Below, piece after piece: positions 40,903 to 51,989 of a stretch of DNA of 64,000 bases; the first letter of the stretch is position 1; the number at the start of each line of letters is the position of its first letter. The notes below the pieces were generated by a model. That model was not told the DNA's origin, searched no databases, and saw only the letters and a list, made by a program, of their open reading frames with translations. Location: NCBI GenBank assembly GCA_008828725.1, contig MEHQ01000823.1, forward strand, positions 428,339-492,338, written 5' to 3'. Source of the stretch: Saccharina japonica (Eukaryota; Sar; Phaeophyceae; Laminariales; Laminariaceae). A program made the translations under genes and the position numbers.

Positions 40903-41208
40903 CAACCACGGGTATGCGCGGATCTGAATCCCAGATACCCCACTACCCCCCCCCCCTATATTGGAGGGAAGAACCGGACCGTTGTGATCCCAGAAAACAA
41001 TGAGTCAACTTTTTTTTTAATTACCTCCCCCCCCCACCAGCGAAAACAAATAGGGGGGTCTCTAAACCCAAGTTAAAAAAGGGAACATAAAACGAAAAAA
41101 AAAAAACATTTCGCTCATTTCGTCCTGTGATCACAGCGATCCTGTTTGTTTTTCATTCTGACCTTCCTACTAGTGTGGTGTCGTTTTCTTTTTTTTTTTA
41201 CGCCCTTG
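40903..41208 (-). mobile_element. MITE copy B (CAAGGGCG family), inverted
   Basis: Reads on the minus strand CAAGGGCGTAAAAAAAAAAA, then GAAAACGACACCACACTAG and AGGTCAGAATG, ending GGATCCGCGC-like sequence. Matches copy A with small indels, and shares CACACCACACTA with the ends of the 29.6-kb element. Confidence 0.8.
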
Positions 41209-41668
41209 ACCATAAACAAAGATAAATAGCAACCAACACTGTAGATTCTATACTGACTTCGAAAACGAAAGGTTTTATCAATCATGATTAAAGAATGCTT
41301 GAAAACATATCGGTAGTTAGTGTAGTGTGTGACTTAAAACCGAAAAGCGAAGGGCATTTAAAACGTTGCCGACATGTTTTTCCCCCCGCGGCTTTTACCA
41401 GGGATGCGTATTTCCCGGTAGCGGTAATTACCCGACATTAATAAGGCTCGAGGTAATACTTACTGTCGAAGGAAATTATTCGCGTCCCCTATCCCCGGGC
41501 AAATAACGCCTCCATATACATATTATGGAAACACCCGTTTTTGTTTGTGTTTTTCCCCGTGCTACGAGAACGCTGTACAGCAGAGCAGAGCGCTACGTAG
41601 GCACCCACAAGCCCCTGTTATATCACACTATCACACAGATATCATACAGAGGAATTGGATGTTATGGC

Positions 41669-41817
41669 NNNNNNNNNNNNNNNNNNNNNNNNNNNNNNNN
41701 NNNNNNNNNNNNNNNNNNNNNNNNNNNNNNNNNNNNNNNNNNNNNNNNNNNNNNNNNNNNNNNNNNNNNNNNNNNNNNNNNNNNNNNNNNNNNNNNNNNN
41801 NNNNNNNNNNNNNNNNN
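41669..41817. other. Assembly gap (149 N)
   Basis: Run of N followed directly by 13 or more G. Any open frame drawn across it is meaningless. Confidence 1.
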
Positions 41818-43361
41818 GGGGGGGGGGGGGGCATTATGTAGTGCAGTCTTCTCGGGGACCTACTACCTATCTGGCGTCACTTTGACTGTGTACAAAATGA
41901 AGAGGTGGCGGGGGGTAGATGCATGTAGATGTACAGTGTGTATAGCATGTTAAGTACACTGTAAACTACATACGATCGGTCGCCCCGGTTATCTATTATC
42001 AATGGCTAGCCTTGTAAACTAAGGTCGACAGTCAGGGTGTCGAACCCTACTATGTTTCGGGGTTCTTTGTTTCTATTAAAAAGTGACTGCGAAAAACGCC
42101 TGGCGTTTGTATGCTAAACGTCCAAGCGAGTTGACGTGGGGAGAATAGCGCTGAATTTTTATCGAGACCTGTCGAGAAACAAATAAATGCAATAGCGCAC
42201 CGTAGTGGGAAGGAAGGAAGAAGAAGAGCCTACTTAGTGACCCTGCGTGTAAGTTACACTACAGCAGTATGACTGCTACGATGGAAGGAAATGAATAAAA
42301 AGCGGGACGCCGATACCGGTACACGGGATGGCAAGAAAGGATACGAAGATATCAGGTATATATCGTGTATATATTTATATATGTACGAGGTAGTACGATG
42401 TAAGTACCTGTTCTCGTCTAAAAGTACGTTCGATTATTAACAAGTGCAGGTCGTGATGCGTAGAGAAGACATACAGACACACCTGATGTATCGCTGGCTA
42501 TGCAGAGAAACACTCGTAGAGGCCCTAACTTCTGTGTCGTCCCGCGTGCCGAACTTGGGGTGGGTCGTGTCCGTTTGTGCCGCTGTTTTCCTGTGAAGGG
42601 GGTGCGGTGGGTGGGTGGGTGTGGTGTCGAAAAAGGCGGTCGGTATCGTTGTGTCCACATGGCCATCAGCGCCTCTTTGTTGGAAGAACTACAGCAGCAG
42701 CAGTCGTGTTTATATGTCAGAACCTTCCACCGAAGTAGGAATTTACCACTAAAGTTACATCCAGAAGAAGTGAACTACACCCTCGAACAAGACAAACCCA
42801 CCTGCTGTGTACGTATTGTATGTGTATGAATGATCCGTAGTGTAGCATACGTATCGATTGGTCGTTTATGACGTACGCACGATGAAAGCACACCAGCCGT
42901 ATAATTGCACGTACGTACGTACTCGGCTGTTCGGATCTGCACGTACTTTTGCATCATCTTTACCCTGCCATCGGGACCTGATCCCACCCGGATCTGATCC
43001 CATTTGGCACCCTGCTCCCACCCACAAGGTGCAGAAATATAATATATAATCAGCCCGCCGCAGGGGCCGCCGGAGGCCCACCTGGCACCCCGATCCCATT
43101 AGGTACCCATGTAGGCCATACGTATCTACAACAACTCCTGCTTTACATTTAGCCGTATTGAATGTACGTGCACATTCGAAAAGCCTCGCACGTACGTGCA
43201 AGTTCTCCGCCGCTGATGAAAGTATTGCCGGTAGCTCGCGTAGCTTGCAATGGTACGGAGTTTCGATCAGAGCTCGACCTCCCGGCTGACGAACACGAAA
43301 AAATAGGAAAAGTAACAACTGCTGTGACAACGAGGACTTCGCCGAAACTCATATATTTGCC
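41818..43361. other. No supported gene
   Basis: Starts with a G run at the gap edge. Palindromic TA-rich patch at 42355-42385. A weak tRNA-like sequence at 41976-42057 was considered and rejected. Open frames at 42.5-42.8 kb show no motif. Confidence 0.4.
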
Positions 43362-43655
43362 TGCAGTACTGGACGAAGCATGATATTATAGTAGATCTTC
43401 CTAAGGTAGCTATCCAGGCAATCTGGTTGGGTACGGGCATGGTTTACGCGGTGCAACCAACTTGAAGTATTTCCCAGCCACAACATCCCGAATCCCGAGT
43501 CAACCTATGAATAGTAGAGTCTTTCCAAGCACAGCATCTCAGCACTGACACAACCGGCATAGGGTTCGGGTTCGGGCTAGGGTTAGGGTTCGGGTCGGAG
43601 GGTCGGCTTCAGGCGTCTAGCACAAAACCCCCGTAAATATCTACGATCAAGGTGC
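43362..43655 (+). repeat. Dispersed repeat family R2, copy 2
   Basis: Counterpart of 37897-38225. Contains a GGGTTCGGGTTCGGGCTAGG run where copy 1 has a single GGGTTCG. Confidence 0.8.
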
Positions 43656-44692
43656 GTGCACCTCTGCACCCCTCCATCTTTTGCAAGCTGAGTGAAGGTG
43701 GCACTTCGATCGCGCGCGCCTACGCACGGGTTTGATACATACATACTGAGTATACATACATGTCCACAGCTGATGATTGTATGGTGTGCTATATACAGAT
43801 ATTATGCGATATAGATGCATGCATGCATGCATGTAGAAAAAAATGGTTGTTTTGTTGGCCGGACACTGCACAAGCTATCCGTGTTTTGTACTTAATATGC
43901 AGCAGTGGAGGCCCGCATTTAAGAAACATTCTGTGAAGAAAAGGAGGCTGAGATTGTGGAAACAAAATAGGAAATTGCGTGTAAAAGAACGACACCTCAA
44001 ACTGGGCAACGAAATTGAAAGGGCCTATATAAGAAACAGTAGTGATTGCCGTTCAATCAAATGAAGGAATTGAGGTCGCTCCGGAGGGTGGCACGGAACA
44101 AGAAACGCCAAGCGTTAAAGCCTTCAAGTCGCGCAACGACTACTGTACAGAAATGGAAACCAGCTAACAAGCCTCATCACAGCCGACGATATTGTTTTTC
44201 CTTTTTTCTTTCCTTTTTCCCCGACAGTTTCACCACAAGCTAAATGTTCCGCGGCAAGAACAACCAAAATTCATGCTTGCCAAGTTAAGTTTCAACCGTT
44301 CAATCGGTCGTTCTCACAGCTGACGCAGTATTAAAGTTTTACAAAACAAATGGGGTAACCTCTGAGGTCAACACAAAACTCATCGGAGGACACACTGGTG
44401 TGCTCTCAATTACGGCTTGCCTTGACGCTCTGATGGGCAGTGGGCGTCGTTCACTTGAGCACTCTGACCCGGGGTCCGTCATACTGTACACGTACTACTG
44501 CTATAGGCGAGCCGGCCCTTTCCAGCGCCTCGCTCGAAGGCTTGACCATGCTGGTCAGCCTGGAAGATGAGGAGGAACTATCGGAGTGCCAAATCCACGA
44601 CATCAAGTATTTCTTGCTTGTTGAAGGACATGTTTGATCCAGCATACTCCTGGGCAGCATAGCCCAGTTGCCACGGATCTACATTATTTGAC
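43656..44692. other. No supported gene; basic short frames
   Basis: A Lys/Arg-rich plus-strand frame (43843-44064, with KKRRLRLWKQNRKLRVKERH) and another one step over at 44.05-44.24 kb could be remnants of a DNA-binding protein. Nothing diagnostic. 44440-44637 (plus) is a 65-codon frame without motif. Confidence 0.3.
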
Positions 44693-45012
44693 TTTTTCGT
44701 GGCACGTGTCGCGACACGTGTCGCGACATGCCGCGACACGCCGCGGCCGCTGCCGCGGCACGCCGCGACATGTGCCGCGGCAATTCGCGACATGCCGCGG
44801 CATGTCGCGACAAGCCGCGACACGTAGGGTTATGGTTAGGGTTTGGGTTAGGGTTAGGGTTAGCGACACTCGCCGCGACACTCTCCGTGACATTCGCCGC
44901 GACACGCCGTGGGGTGTCGCGGCATGCCACGACATGCCGTGGCGTGTCGCGACACGTTTCGCGACATGTCGTGACATGTCGCGACACGTGTCGCGACATG
45001 TGCCACGAAAAA
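44693..45012. mobile_element. Foldback element of TCGCGA palindromes with telomere-like core
   Basis: Ends TTTTTCGTGGCACGTGTCGC and its complement (GCGACATGTGCCACGAAAAA) are inverted. The arms, about 130 bases each, are built from repeated TGTCGCGACA / TGCCGCGACA palindromic units. The core at 44824-44862 reads GGGTTATGGTTAGGGTTTGG, then GGTTAGGGTTAGGGTTAG, i.e. TTAGGG-type repeats. Long frames in all directions reflect the repeat and are not genes. No target duplication seen. Confidence 0.8.
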
Positions 45013-45331
45013 TACATATGATGTACATAAATTTCCGTTGGAGTGGCACAGCACGAACGAGGGCGCCGCTATGGTGGTGTGGGTGCTGCTAGAGGTATAG
45101 GGCAGCAGGAGGGGGCGAAGAGGGTGGAACGCGCACCGACTCTGAATGTCCGCAACGAGGAGCTTTCAGCTTAGTGGGGGGCGAGTTGATCCGCGTAGGG
45201 TTGGTCTAAACGTGGTATCATATATATATATATATATGTAGAGTGTATTGCAGGCTTAACTGAGCTATCTTCGAGTTACGTCAGTTCTATTTTGTTTTTC
45301 GCAGTATCTGATAGTAAATACACCAGGCTGC
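45013..45331. other. No supported gene
   Basis: Short spacer with a TA run at 45221-45236. Confidence 0.5.
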
Positions 45332-45609
45332 TGTGAGGAACCTAATGTAAGGGGACAGGGTATCCCTAGCCAGGTCAGCCTATGGAACGGGTACTTGTTG
45401 GTACTCACGTGTGTTGTTTGCTTAGAGATAGAAGAACAGCAGGTTTATTCCCTTTGCGTGATGAAAGACTGAGATAAAAGGGGAAGGGCATCTGTGAACC
45501 CCCCTGGTTCCCATCTGAGATACGCCTTCCAAGTAATACCAATACGATCCAAATACCTGATACCAGGTATTTACCCACATTTGCACATGGCTCCAACAGT
45601 ACCATAACA
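45332..45609 (-). repeat. LTR, 278 bp
   Basis: Minus-strand ends TGTTATGGTACTG and GGTTCCTCACA. Contains GTAAATACCTGGTATCAGGT, CTAAGCAAACAACACACGTG and GTTCCATAGGCTGACCTGGC, all shared in the same order with the LTR at 58040-58320 on the opposite strand. Confidence 0.88.
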
Positions 45610-46224
45610 CTAGCCCACCCTGATGAGCCGTATATGCAGAAATATGACAAATTCGTGGAAACCCCGATTCCACGAGCTAAATCATGAGTGAAGATGCGGC
45701 TTCTCAAAACCCACTCCCACACCTCTGAACGGCAAGGCTACGAAGCCGAGCAAGGAACGTCAAAAAGAAAAAACGTTGGAACCGAAAATCCTGCAGTCAT
45801 TGTACATTAACTGCCGAACTGATAAGACTGGAAAACTAAACACTTAAAAACTTCCCCGAAACCCGGCCCAAAACATTCAGAAAGCGTGTCCTGAGCCACA
45901 CGTTAGTGGCTCGATTATCCAAACCCGCCCCGGCATTGAGCGGGGGGGGGGTCGGCAGGACGAATTACGCTAAAACTACCCCCAAATCCGCCCCAGAAAA
46001 ATATCAGAAAGTGGTAGGCGATACTGAGAAGAAAAACAATCCGAACCGAAAACTCGGAAAACGTCGCAAATACAAACTACAAAGTTTAAAGAGGTTCCGC
46101 CCCGATCCCCTGAAACAACATGAAAAAATAATGGAGCGCAGCGGCGACGCGAAATATTTAGCTGTCCACTGCTGCTGCGCCTCGTGATTCATCTACGTTA
46201 CGCTGGACCCCCCGCGTAAGCGCG

Positions 46225-46557
46225 CTAGCTAAGTGTATTTATTTGTAGACACCAAGAACCGCGTACAGCTCCTGTTGAAGTCGTCGTGTAGGGCGCCGGA
46301 GAAAGAGGAAGCTTGATCGGTCCTGGGTCATCCAAAAATCGAACGAAGTAAACTCCGTCCGTTGGTGTAGTCGCGCTGATTTTCCCGAGCCACCACAGAC
46401 CGTCGTCGCCCTTGTACCAGAAGTGGTCCCCGTTGGGAAGCACGGTGACACTGTATCGGCGAAGCCATTCGGCGTGCGGTACACAACCATAGCCGGGGGC
46501 CAGGAACCGTTCGCCGTTACTCCGAGAAAGCTCCCGTTGGGCAGCGCCAATCCTCAC
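46225..46557 (-). CDS. C-terminal polyprotein module, intact copy (WYK/LWWLG type)
   Basis: 110 codons without interruption. Landmarks: RIGAAQREL (2-10), FLAPGY (18-23), WLRRY (31-35), HFWYK (45-49), LWWLGKI (54-60), VRFLDDPGP (72-80), YTT (90-92), GSWCLQ (100-105). The broken copy at 3.0-3.46 kb carries the same landmarks, and there it follows the chromodomain, so this is the C-terminus of pol and not a separate gene; the ATG is internal. The frame stays open about 15 codons upstream (KGPAEAAVRIGAAQREL). Small, aromatic-rich and possibly a Tudor/SH3-like barrel; no function is known to me. Confidence 0.75.
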   Translation of the reverse strand: MRIGAAQRELSRSNGERFLAPGYGCVPHAEWLRRYSVTVLPNGDHFWYKGDDGLWWLGKISATTPTDGVYFVRFLDDPGPIKLPLSPAPYTTTSTGAVRGSWCLQINTLS

Positions 46558-46610
46558 TGCGGCTTCAGCCGGACCTTTAGCGTCCTGCGCAGTATTTGTT
46601 GATTGGGGAG

Positions 46611-46869
46611 GTCAAGCGAGTGTCGCCATGTCAAAGGTATTACACTGTGGTAGTAGCGCACTCGTCGGTTGCGGCTGACCTGTACACTGTCAACGTGATA
46701 TGTGGCTCTCGCGGCATAAATAAAAAATAAATAAGAAACACTGAAAAAATGCAAATTGAGCGGAGAAAAATAAGAATCCTCATACAAGAAAGGTCGTAAA
46801 TGTAAATGTTGCTGCTGGTGGGGGCACACAAAATAAGACTTTGAGGCTGGAAGCCAAATTGACATTTCT
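46611..46869. other. No supported gene
   Basis: Spacer between the truncated retroelement and the hairpin element. Confidence 0.5.
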
Positions 46870-46966
46870 TAACCCTTCGAGGACTGGAGTCCCGTTTTGG
46901 GGACAAATTACTTGTAATTAGAGTGGTTTATCCCCAAAAAGGGACTGCAATCCTAAAGGGGTTAAC
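46870..46966. repeat. Short hairpin element, copy 2
   Basis: AACCCTTCGAGGACTGGAGT, then CCCGTTTTGGGGACAAATTA, and the arm complement ending GGGGTTAAC. Matches 117-203. The right arm has several changes, so this copy is older. Confidence 0.75.
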
Positions 46967-47189
46967 AACGGACGCCCATTGTACTGCAGCAGTTTGTTTG
47001 TAGAATGGTTGGCTGGTGGTATGTGAATGACCTTTCTTTGCGTCCGAGTAACAACGTGGTTCGTAAATCACGTGATGCGCCAGGTTGAAAACGAACGATG
47101 TGCAGATAATACGGCAGTCACGACTTTTCTTGTGAAATATACAATTGGGAATTTCTTTTTATACTGACTATACCCTCGAGTATATATAC

Positions 47190-47605
47190 CAATGTTATGT
47201 TCTGTACGGTTTGTGGATTTAGGGTACGGGTATGCGTGTGGGAGTGTTACAGAACTTACAGAGATTCCGGGTACGGTTATGTAAGTAACACAGAACTCAC
47301 AGAAGTTCCGGGTATTGTGACTCAGGCGTACAGAACTCACAGAAGTTCCGTGCGGGTACAAAATAGTTGTATACCCTCACCCCGGGTATTGTAGCACGGG
47401 GCGTGCAGAACATGCAGAAGTTCCGGGCACGGGTATGATGGTGGTCGTACATAACTGACAGAAGTTCCGGGTACGGGTATGAAAGTGTTACAGACCTCAC
47501 AGGAGTTCCGGGTATTGTGGCACGGGCGTACAGAACTCACAGAAGTTCCATCCAGGTACAAAACCGTTGTACCCGTACCCCGAGTACAGTACGCGACAGC
47601 ACTTA
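47190..47605. repeat. Minisatellite M40, array 1
   Basis: About nine degenerate units of roughly 40 bases centred on CAGAACTCACAGAAGTTCCG followed by GGTACGGGTATG or GGTATTGTGGCAC. Same family at 49.0 and 50.0-50.3 kb. Confidence 0.85.
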
Positions 47606-48040
47606 AGAACTTCCTATATACACTCAGCCTCTCGTCTTATTTCCTCTCCAATTTCATCAGAAATGCTTAACTCCAATTTCTTGTAGGGAGAAGAGGCGCA
47701 AAACGCCAAATTCTTAAACGTCAAATTCTTATTTTGCAAAGAAAGGCGTTCAATGCGGCCTTTTTTTTCTTGAGCGGTTGTCAATAAAATTGTTTTTCAC
47801 ATTGCATCTATCCCGCATAATTCGCAAGATATTCAGTAGAAACACGATGATACTCTTCAGGACTGCAGGCATAAAATACTATCTTCGCCACCTTCAACGA
47901 TTCTTCCTCTGAGCACTACCCGTACTGAGGGGTTAAAGCTACTCAATCGACATGGTCTACGTTACGCACGTTGGGCGTCAATGAAAACAAAAGTGTTGCA
48001 ATATCAAATGGCAATATTGGTATTTATTTGCATGTTTGCA
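47606..48040. other. No supported gene
   Basis: AT-rich; no coding signal. Confidence 0.4.
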
Positions 48041-48480
48041 GAGGGGAAAGGATTTGGGGTTAGGGAAAAACAAAATCAAGGAGTTTCATGGTGCCGCAGG
48101 CACCGTGTGGGACGGGACGGGAATGCTTACCTCGCCGCAGGCGGTAAATGTGTGGGCTCCCGTTGTCAACGGGACGGGATCCCATCGTCAATTTTTATGC
48201 TCCCGTTGTGACGGGAAGGGACGGGACCATTTGCGTCTAGACGGAATGGGAATCGAATATGGCTCCAGTCGTTCAGACGGGATGGGATGGGACTATCATG
48301 TATTATAGTGGGACGGGAAACAATGGGAAATAGCCATTGTCGATGGGAAATACAACGGGAAAGCCAATGGGAAAGTTGCCAGCGTCGATGGCAAATACAA
48401 CGGGAAACTCACTGGGGATATGTGGGACGTTATCAACAGGACATAGATGCTCAATGGGACGTACACCCCACCTCCCCCAA
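48041..48480. repeat. GGGACGGGA / GGGAAA degenerate G-rich repeat region
   Basis: First half enriched in GGGACGGGA and GGGATGGGAC, second half in ATGGGAAA and AACGGGAAA words. Scattered similar words continue to 48.9 kb. Could form G-rich structures. No gene. Confidence 0.55.
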
Positions 48481-49000
48481 GCCCTGTTACGAACTAGTAG
48501 TGTCTACCGCCGTGGACACCGGCACATACATGCAGTAGCGCTGGCAATAAAAATGCTAAAACTAAGTTTTTAAAAAAAACATTTTTTTTGTATAATAAAG
48601 GAGATATCAGATCTGCAAATGACACGAAGAACCATTAAAAAATTACTTGTACAATTTGTTTTTTTTAGAGACCCGTCGAACCAAAAGGGACAAAACACAC
48701 ATACATATGAATGTATACAACTTCCACTGAAACTACGAAACCAGACGTTAGCGGGAATTACAAACGGGAGATTTGGGAGGTTGAGTGGGAAGCGCAAATA
48801 AATAGGAGGAAGATGGCAACTGCCAATGGGAGCAGCATGTTCACAATGGTCATGGGAACGGGAGCACGAGCGGGGATAGTGGAACGGCAAGCAAGTGGGA
48901 CGGGAAAGAGTATCCTTCCAACGGCTTACCTGTAAATTATTAAAGTTCCGTAAATCTGACATTATTAACTGCCAGCTTATTAAGTGTTGTCGCGTGCTGT
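48481..49000. other. No supported gene
   Basis: Mixed sequence with GGGA-word echoes; open frames are repeat by-products. Confidence 0.4.
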
Positions 49001-49004
49001 ATTG

Positions 49005-49080
49005 TGGCACGGGCTTACAGAACTTACAGAAGTTCCGGGTACGGTTATGAGTGTCGCACAGAACTCACACAAGTTCTTTG
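49005..49080. repeat. Minisatellite M40, two units
   Basis: CAGAACTTACAGAAGTTCCG, then CAGAACTCACACAAGTTC. Outlier of the arrays at 47.2 and 50.0 kb. Confidence 0.75.
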
Positions 49081-49184
49081 TAGGGAAATATTACCCGACA
49101 AAAAACTCGGATATGGCTATGTACGTACCCTGCAAAAACAATCTAAATAGCAAAGTTTGCATACCAGTTCTTCAGCAGCAGTAC

Positions 49185-49395
49185 ATGACACATTATAAGA
49201 ATCAGGAAAGCTGGCCAAGGTTGCATTTCCTATTCGAGAGAGGGTGGTCTGAATGCGATAACTTCAATATAAAACGACTCTCGGATTTCTGATTTCCTCT
49301 ACAGTAGTTATCAGACTTATTACTTGCTTTGTCACTTCGAGTATTAATTGTCTGTTTCTAATTTCGTGTCCTGTACTGTACTGTTCTCGTGAGAG
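49185..49395. repeat. Diverged LTR fragment related to the 0.6-1.2 kb LTR
   Basis: AATCAGGAAAGCTGGCCAAG, TATTCGAGAGAGGGTGG, AAACGACTCTCGGATTTCTG and TGTCCTGTACTGTACTG follow the same order as 905-1065 (AGGAAATCTGGTCCAGGCTG, TATTTGAGAGAGGGTG, AGACGACTCCCGAATTTCTT). No coding sequence attached, so a solo or partial LTR. Confidence 0.6.
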
Positions 49396-50034
49396 GGCTG
49401 GTGAACCGACAAAAATGTATCTCCAAGAACAGCTGCGTACAGGTAGGTATTGAACCTAAACCACAACAAACCGAGCAAACACCAGGACATCCGCGCTTGT
49501 TCCCTACACAGTAGTAGTAGCGAACCACAGATTTGTCGCGGGCACCAAGGACAAGCAGGAGAGCCGTCGGCACGACTACTTGATAGATGCAGGCTCCATC
49601 ACCGCTGCCGGGATTTGACGGGCCTGATGCCCGGTACATACATCGCCAGAATGCATGTACAGCACTGCAGTATACGCGTATATACTTCGAAATATATCAA
49701 CATGTGCGTCAGCTGGTACAGCCGAGTACGATACGTACAATGTGATGTATACGTACTAAGTAAACTCACCTGGTACTTAATAAAGTATTACGATACGCAA
49801 AATACGTACGAGTATACATACGTCATACATACGGATAATATATGTTTTTGGTCATACGCACCTGTTACACAGTTTTACAATATCATCCTTGTCGTTGGGC
49901 GGTGAAATGTGCAAGAAACAAAATAGAGCCATAGAGTCGATAGAGTGGTACGTTAAGACCAAACGGGTACAATATGGTCTAAACCCGAATAGGTACAGAC
50001 ACCCCAGGTATTGTGAAAAAAGTATACATTTACC

Positions 50035-50320
50035 CCGGGTATTGTGCCTCTCGGGGCGTACACAACTTACAGGAATTCCGGGTACGGGTATGGATGTCTT
50101 ACAGAACTCACAGAAGTTCCGGGTACGGGTATGAAAGTGTTACAGAACTCACAGAAGTTCCTGGTGCTGTGAAACAGGCGCACAGAACCCACAGAAGTTC
50201 CGTGCGGGTAAAAATATGTCGTACCCGTACCCCGGGTATTGTGGCACGGGGCGTACCGAACTTACAGAAGTTCCGGGTAAGGGTATAGATAGCAGTTCCG
50301 GGTACGGGTATATACGCGGG
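50035..50320. repeat. Minisatellite M40, array 2
   Basis: Units at about 50062, 50103, 50144, 50182 and 50253 with CAGAACTCACAGAAGTTCCG-type cores. Spacing mostly 38-42 bases. Confidence 0.85.
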
Positions 50321-51062
50321 TGAAAACCCCGGGTATGGTTTTGTAGGTACCCTACAGAACACAGCCTTTTGGACTATATATCTATACCCTGTTAAACGAA
50401 ACGATGCGGCGCAATTATTTTCCATCCACACCTTTTTGCCACGGGCGCCCTCCAGCTTGCACTGGTTGTTGTGTGGAAAGGATTGCCCGGTAGGTATTGG
50501 CAAGGTCAAGGTCACAGGAGAAGAAATTTTTTAAATCGGAGTTTCTGGCGTTGATAGCGACGAGTCTAGGTGTCACGACGGCGATTATGAGGTAGTCCTT
50601 TGGGCTGCAACGGGTTTCGTAGATATTTTGGAAGGCGTTTTTGTTTAGGGACATTTCTAAGAGACACGTCAGCCAGCGACGAGCTGCCCCACAGCAGCCC
50701 CGGGAGCCCACAGCAGCCACCTACATCTGTGTAAGCCAAGAGGGATTCGTCTAGCTACCCACGACGCTGCATTCAGGTCCAATTCCAGGTGGATGGGAGG
50801 TCTGGTATCCGTTTTTTGGCCCTCCCAAGTCCGTCATCAAACCAGAGCGTTTTGGCCGGGTGAGCTGCTGGCATCGGCCGCGCCAGGCCACCTGCCAATT
50901 GGATACTGATGGCACCATCGCCGCTGAGGGCATGGCTGTGTAGCTGAAGTCCTACGCTTGCCACAGCATCCAGGAGTTGTTCTGTTTAGTTAAGGGCCCG
51001 GTATTGTAGGTGGTTGTTTGTAGAAGCAAAAATCTCCAATTTTCAACGGTTTTTGTGACAAG
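50321..51062. other. No supported gene
   Basis: Includes GTTAAACGAAACGATGCGGC at 50388, also present inverted at about 56925-56945. Frames at 50.4-51.0 kb have no motif. Confidence 0.35.
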
Positions 51063-51443
51063 ATGCCAGGCCAGAGGGCTATATGCGGTGCAAAGAGACA
51101 TGGACGAGTACCAACGGACGGAGGGCTTGGAGTGTGCTTTGCGTGCGGGCGCGCCGGCAACCGGGACGGAACTTCTAAGCGGTGGAAGCACGTGGGGAGC
51201 GGGCCATACTGGTCGGATCTGGGCACGTGGGCTGCTACAATCGGTGAAGGCTGGCCCCACGAACGCGACATCGTCGCTTCCCCGTTCCAGGTCGGCGAGT
51301 GCCTGTGTTGCCGCTCGAGCTGCGTAGCTGGCATGTACTTCAAGTACAAGCGTCAAGTCCTGAAGCAGGAGATAGGATCCTTGAACAAGATGCAGAAAGG
51401 ACAATCTTCGCCGATGGGTCGTTACCCTTCCACTGCCTTTCAG
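51063..51443 (+). CDS. Hypothetical Cys-rich exon with CxxC pairs
   Basis: Begins at an ATG (MPGQRAICGAKRHG), contains VCFACGRAGNRDG and GECLCCRSSCVAGMYFKYKR, i.e. a CxxC and a CxCCxxxC cluster about 60 residues apart that could bind zinc, and ends TAFQ at a plausible 5' splice site CAG-GTACGA. Read straight through, the frame stops at 51521. I do not recognise the family. Alternatives are a transposon-linked zinc finger or a host gene fragment. Confidence 0.35.
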
Positions 51444-51989
51444 GTACGAGTGCGATGTAAGAGGGCCACTGCTGCGCGTGTGTGTGCCGCGTACCAAACC
51501 ATGTACGAGGTATCCCCCTAATTGTCTTGAATGATACGTACCACTCTGGTCGGCAATATAAGGATCTATTGAGCTTCAATATTAATACGAACCGCTCCTT
51601 AAATTTCTGTCCGGTATGTTTTACCTTTATCCCTGTTTGTTGTATTACATCTGTGGTTAGTACGAGGCCGGCCGTACTCACACCAGCACACGGAGGAAAC
51701 TGTTCAGCAGTAGTTTTAACTTGTACGGTACTGCTGTACAGTACTTTGGCATGTCGTACAGCAGCCCTCGTTACCTCGTACATGCAAAAACATGAAAGTG
51801 TCCGTGTTCCCCCTGCGTTGCTGCCTGTGGGCGTTTTTGTGTAGTCCATGAACAAAGACATCGTACTCGTACTCAATGCCCCTGACCACCTGGCGGCATA
51901 ACCACATGCGAGATACGGCCAACGACTGTACGTGCCACCTGCCGTTTTCTTTGCTTTGCGTAATGACAGCTGCGAGCTCTTCTAGCACA

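Larger units (their letters stand above)
45332..46610 (-). mobile_element. 3' fragment of a second Ty3/Gypsy copy (pol tail plus LTR)
   Basis: Contains the intact C-terminal module, a non-coding spacer, and a 278-bp LTR. Homology to the 0.6-12 kb element covers the polyprotein tail and the sequence just before the LTR (CATCAGGGTGGGCTAG). Upstream of 46.61 kb no pol sequence continues, so the copy is 5' truncated. Confidence 0.85.

Noticed and set aside
41525..41953. Open frames spanning the N gap
   Set aside because: They are artefacts of unknown bases.
41976..42057. tRNA-like sequence with a 7-bp acceptor pairing and CTTGTAA loop
   Set aside because: The acceptor halves pair and a Thr-type loop is visible, but the T-arm does not fit the TTC loop, there are seven extra bases before the acceptor and the D-arm is weak.
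44634..45092. Long open frames on both strands across the TCGCGA repeat
   Set aside because: They are Arg/His/Cys repeats produced by the palindromic unit in every frame.
47068..50515. Open frames with FCEFC or TSVSSV repeats
   Set aside because: They are produced by the M40 minisatellite.
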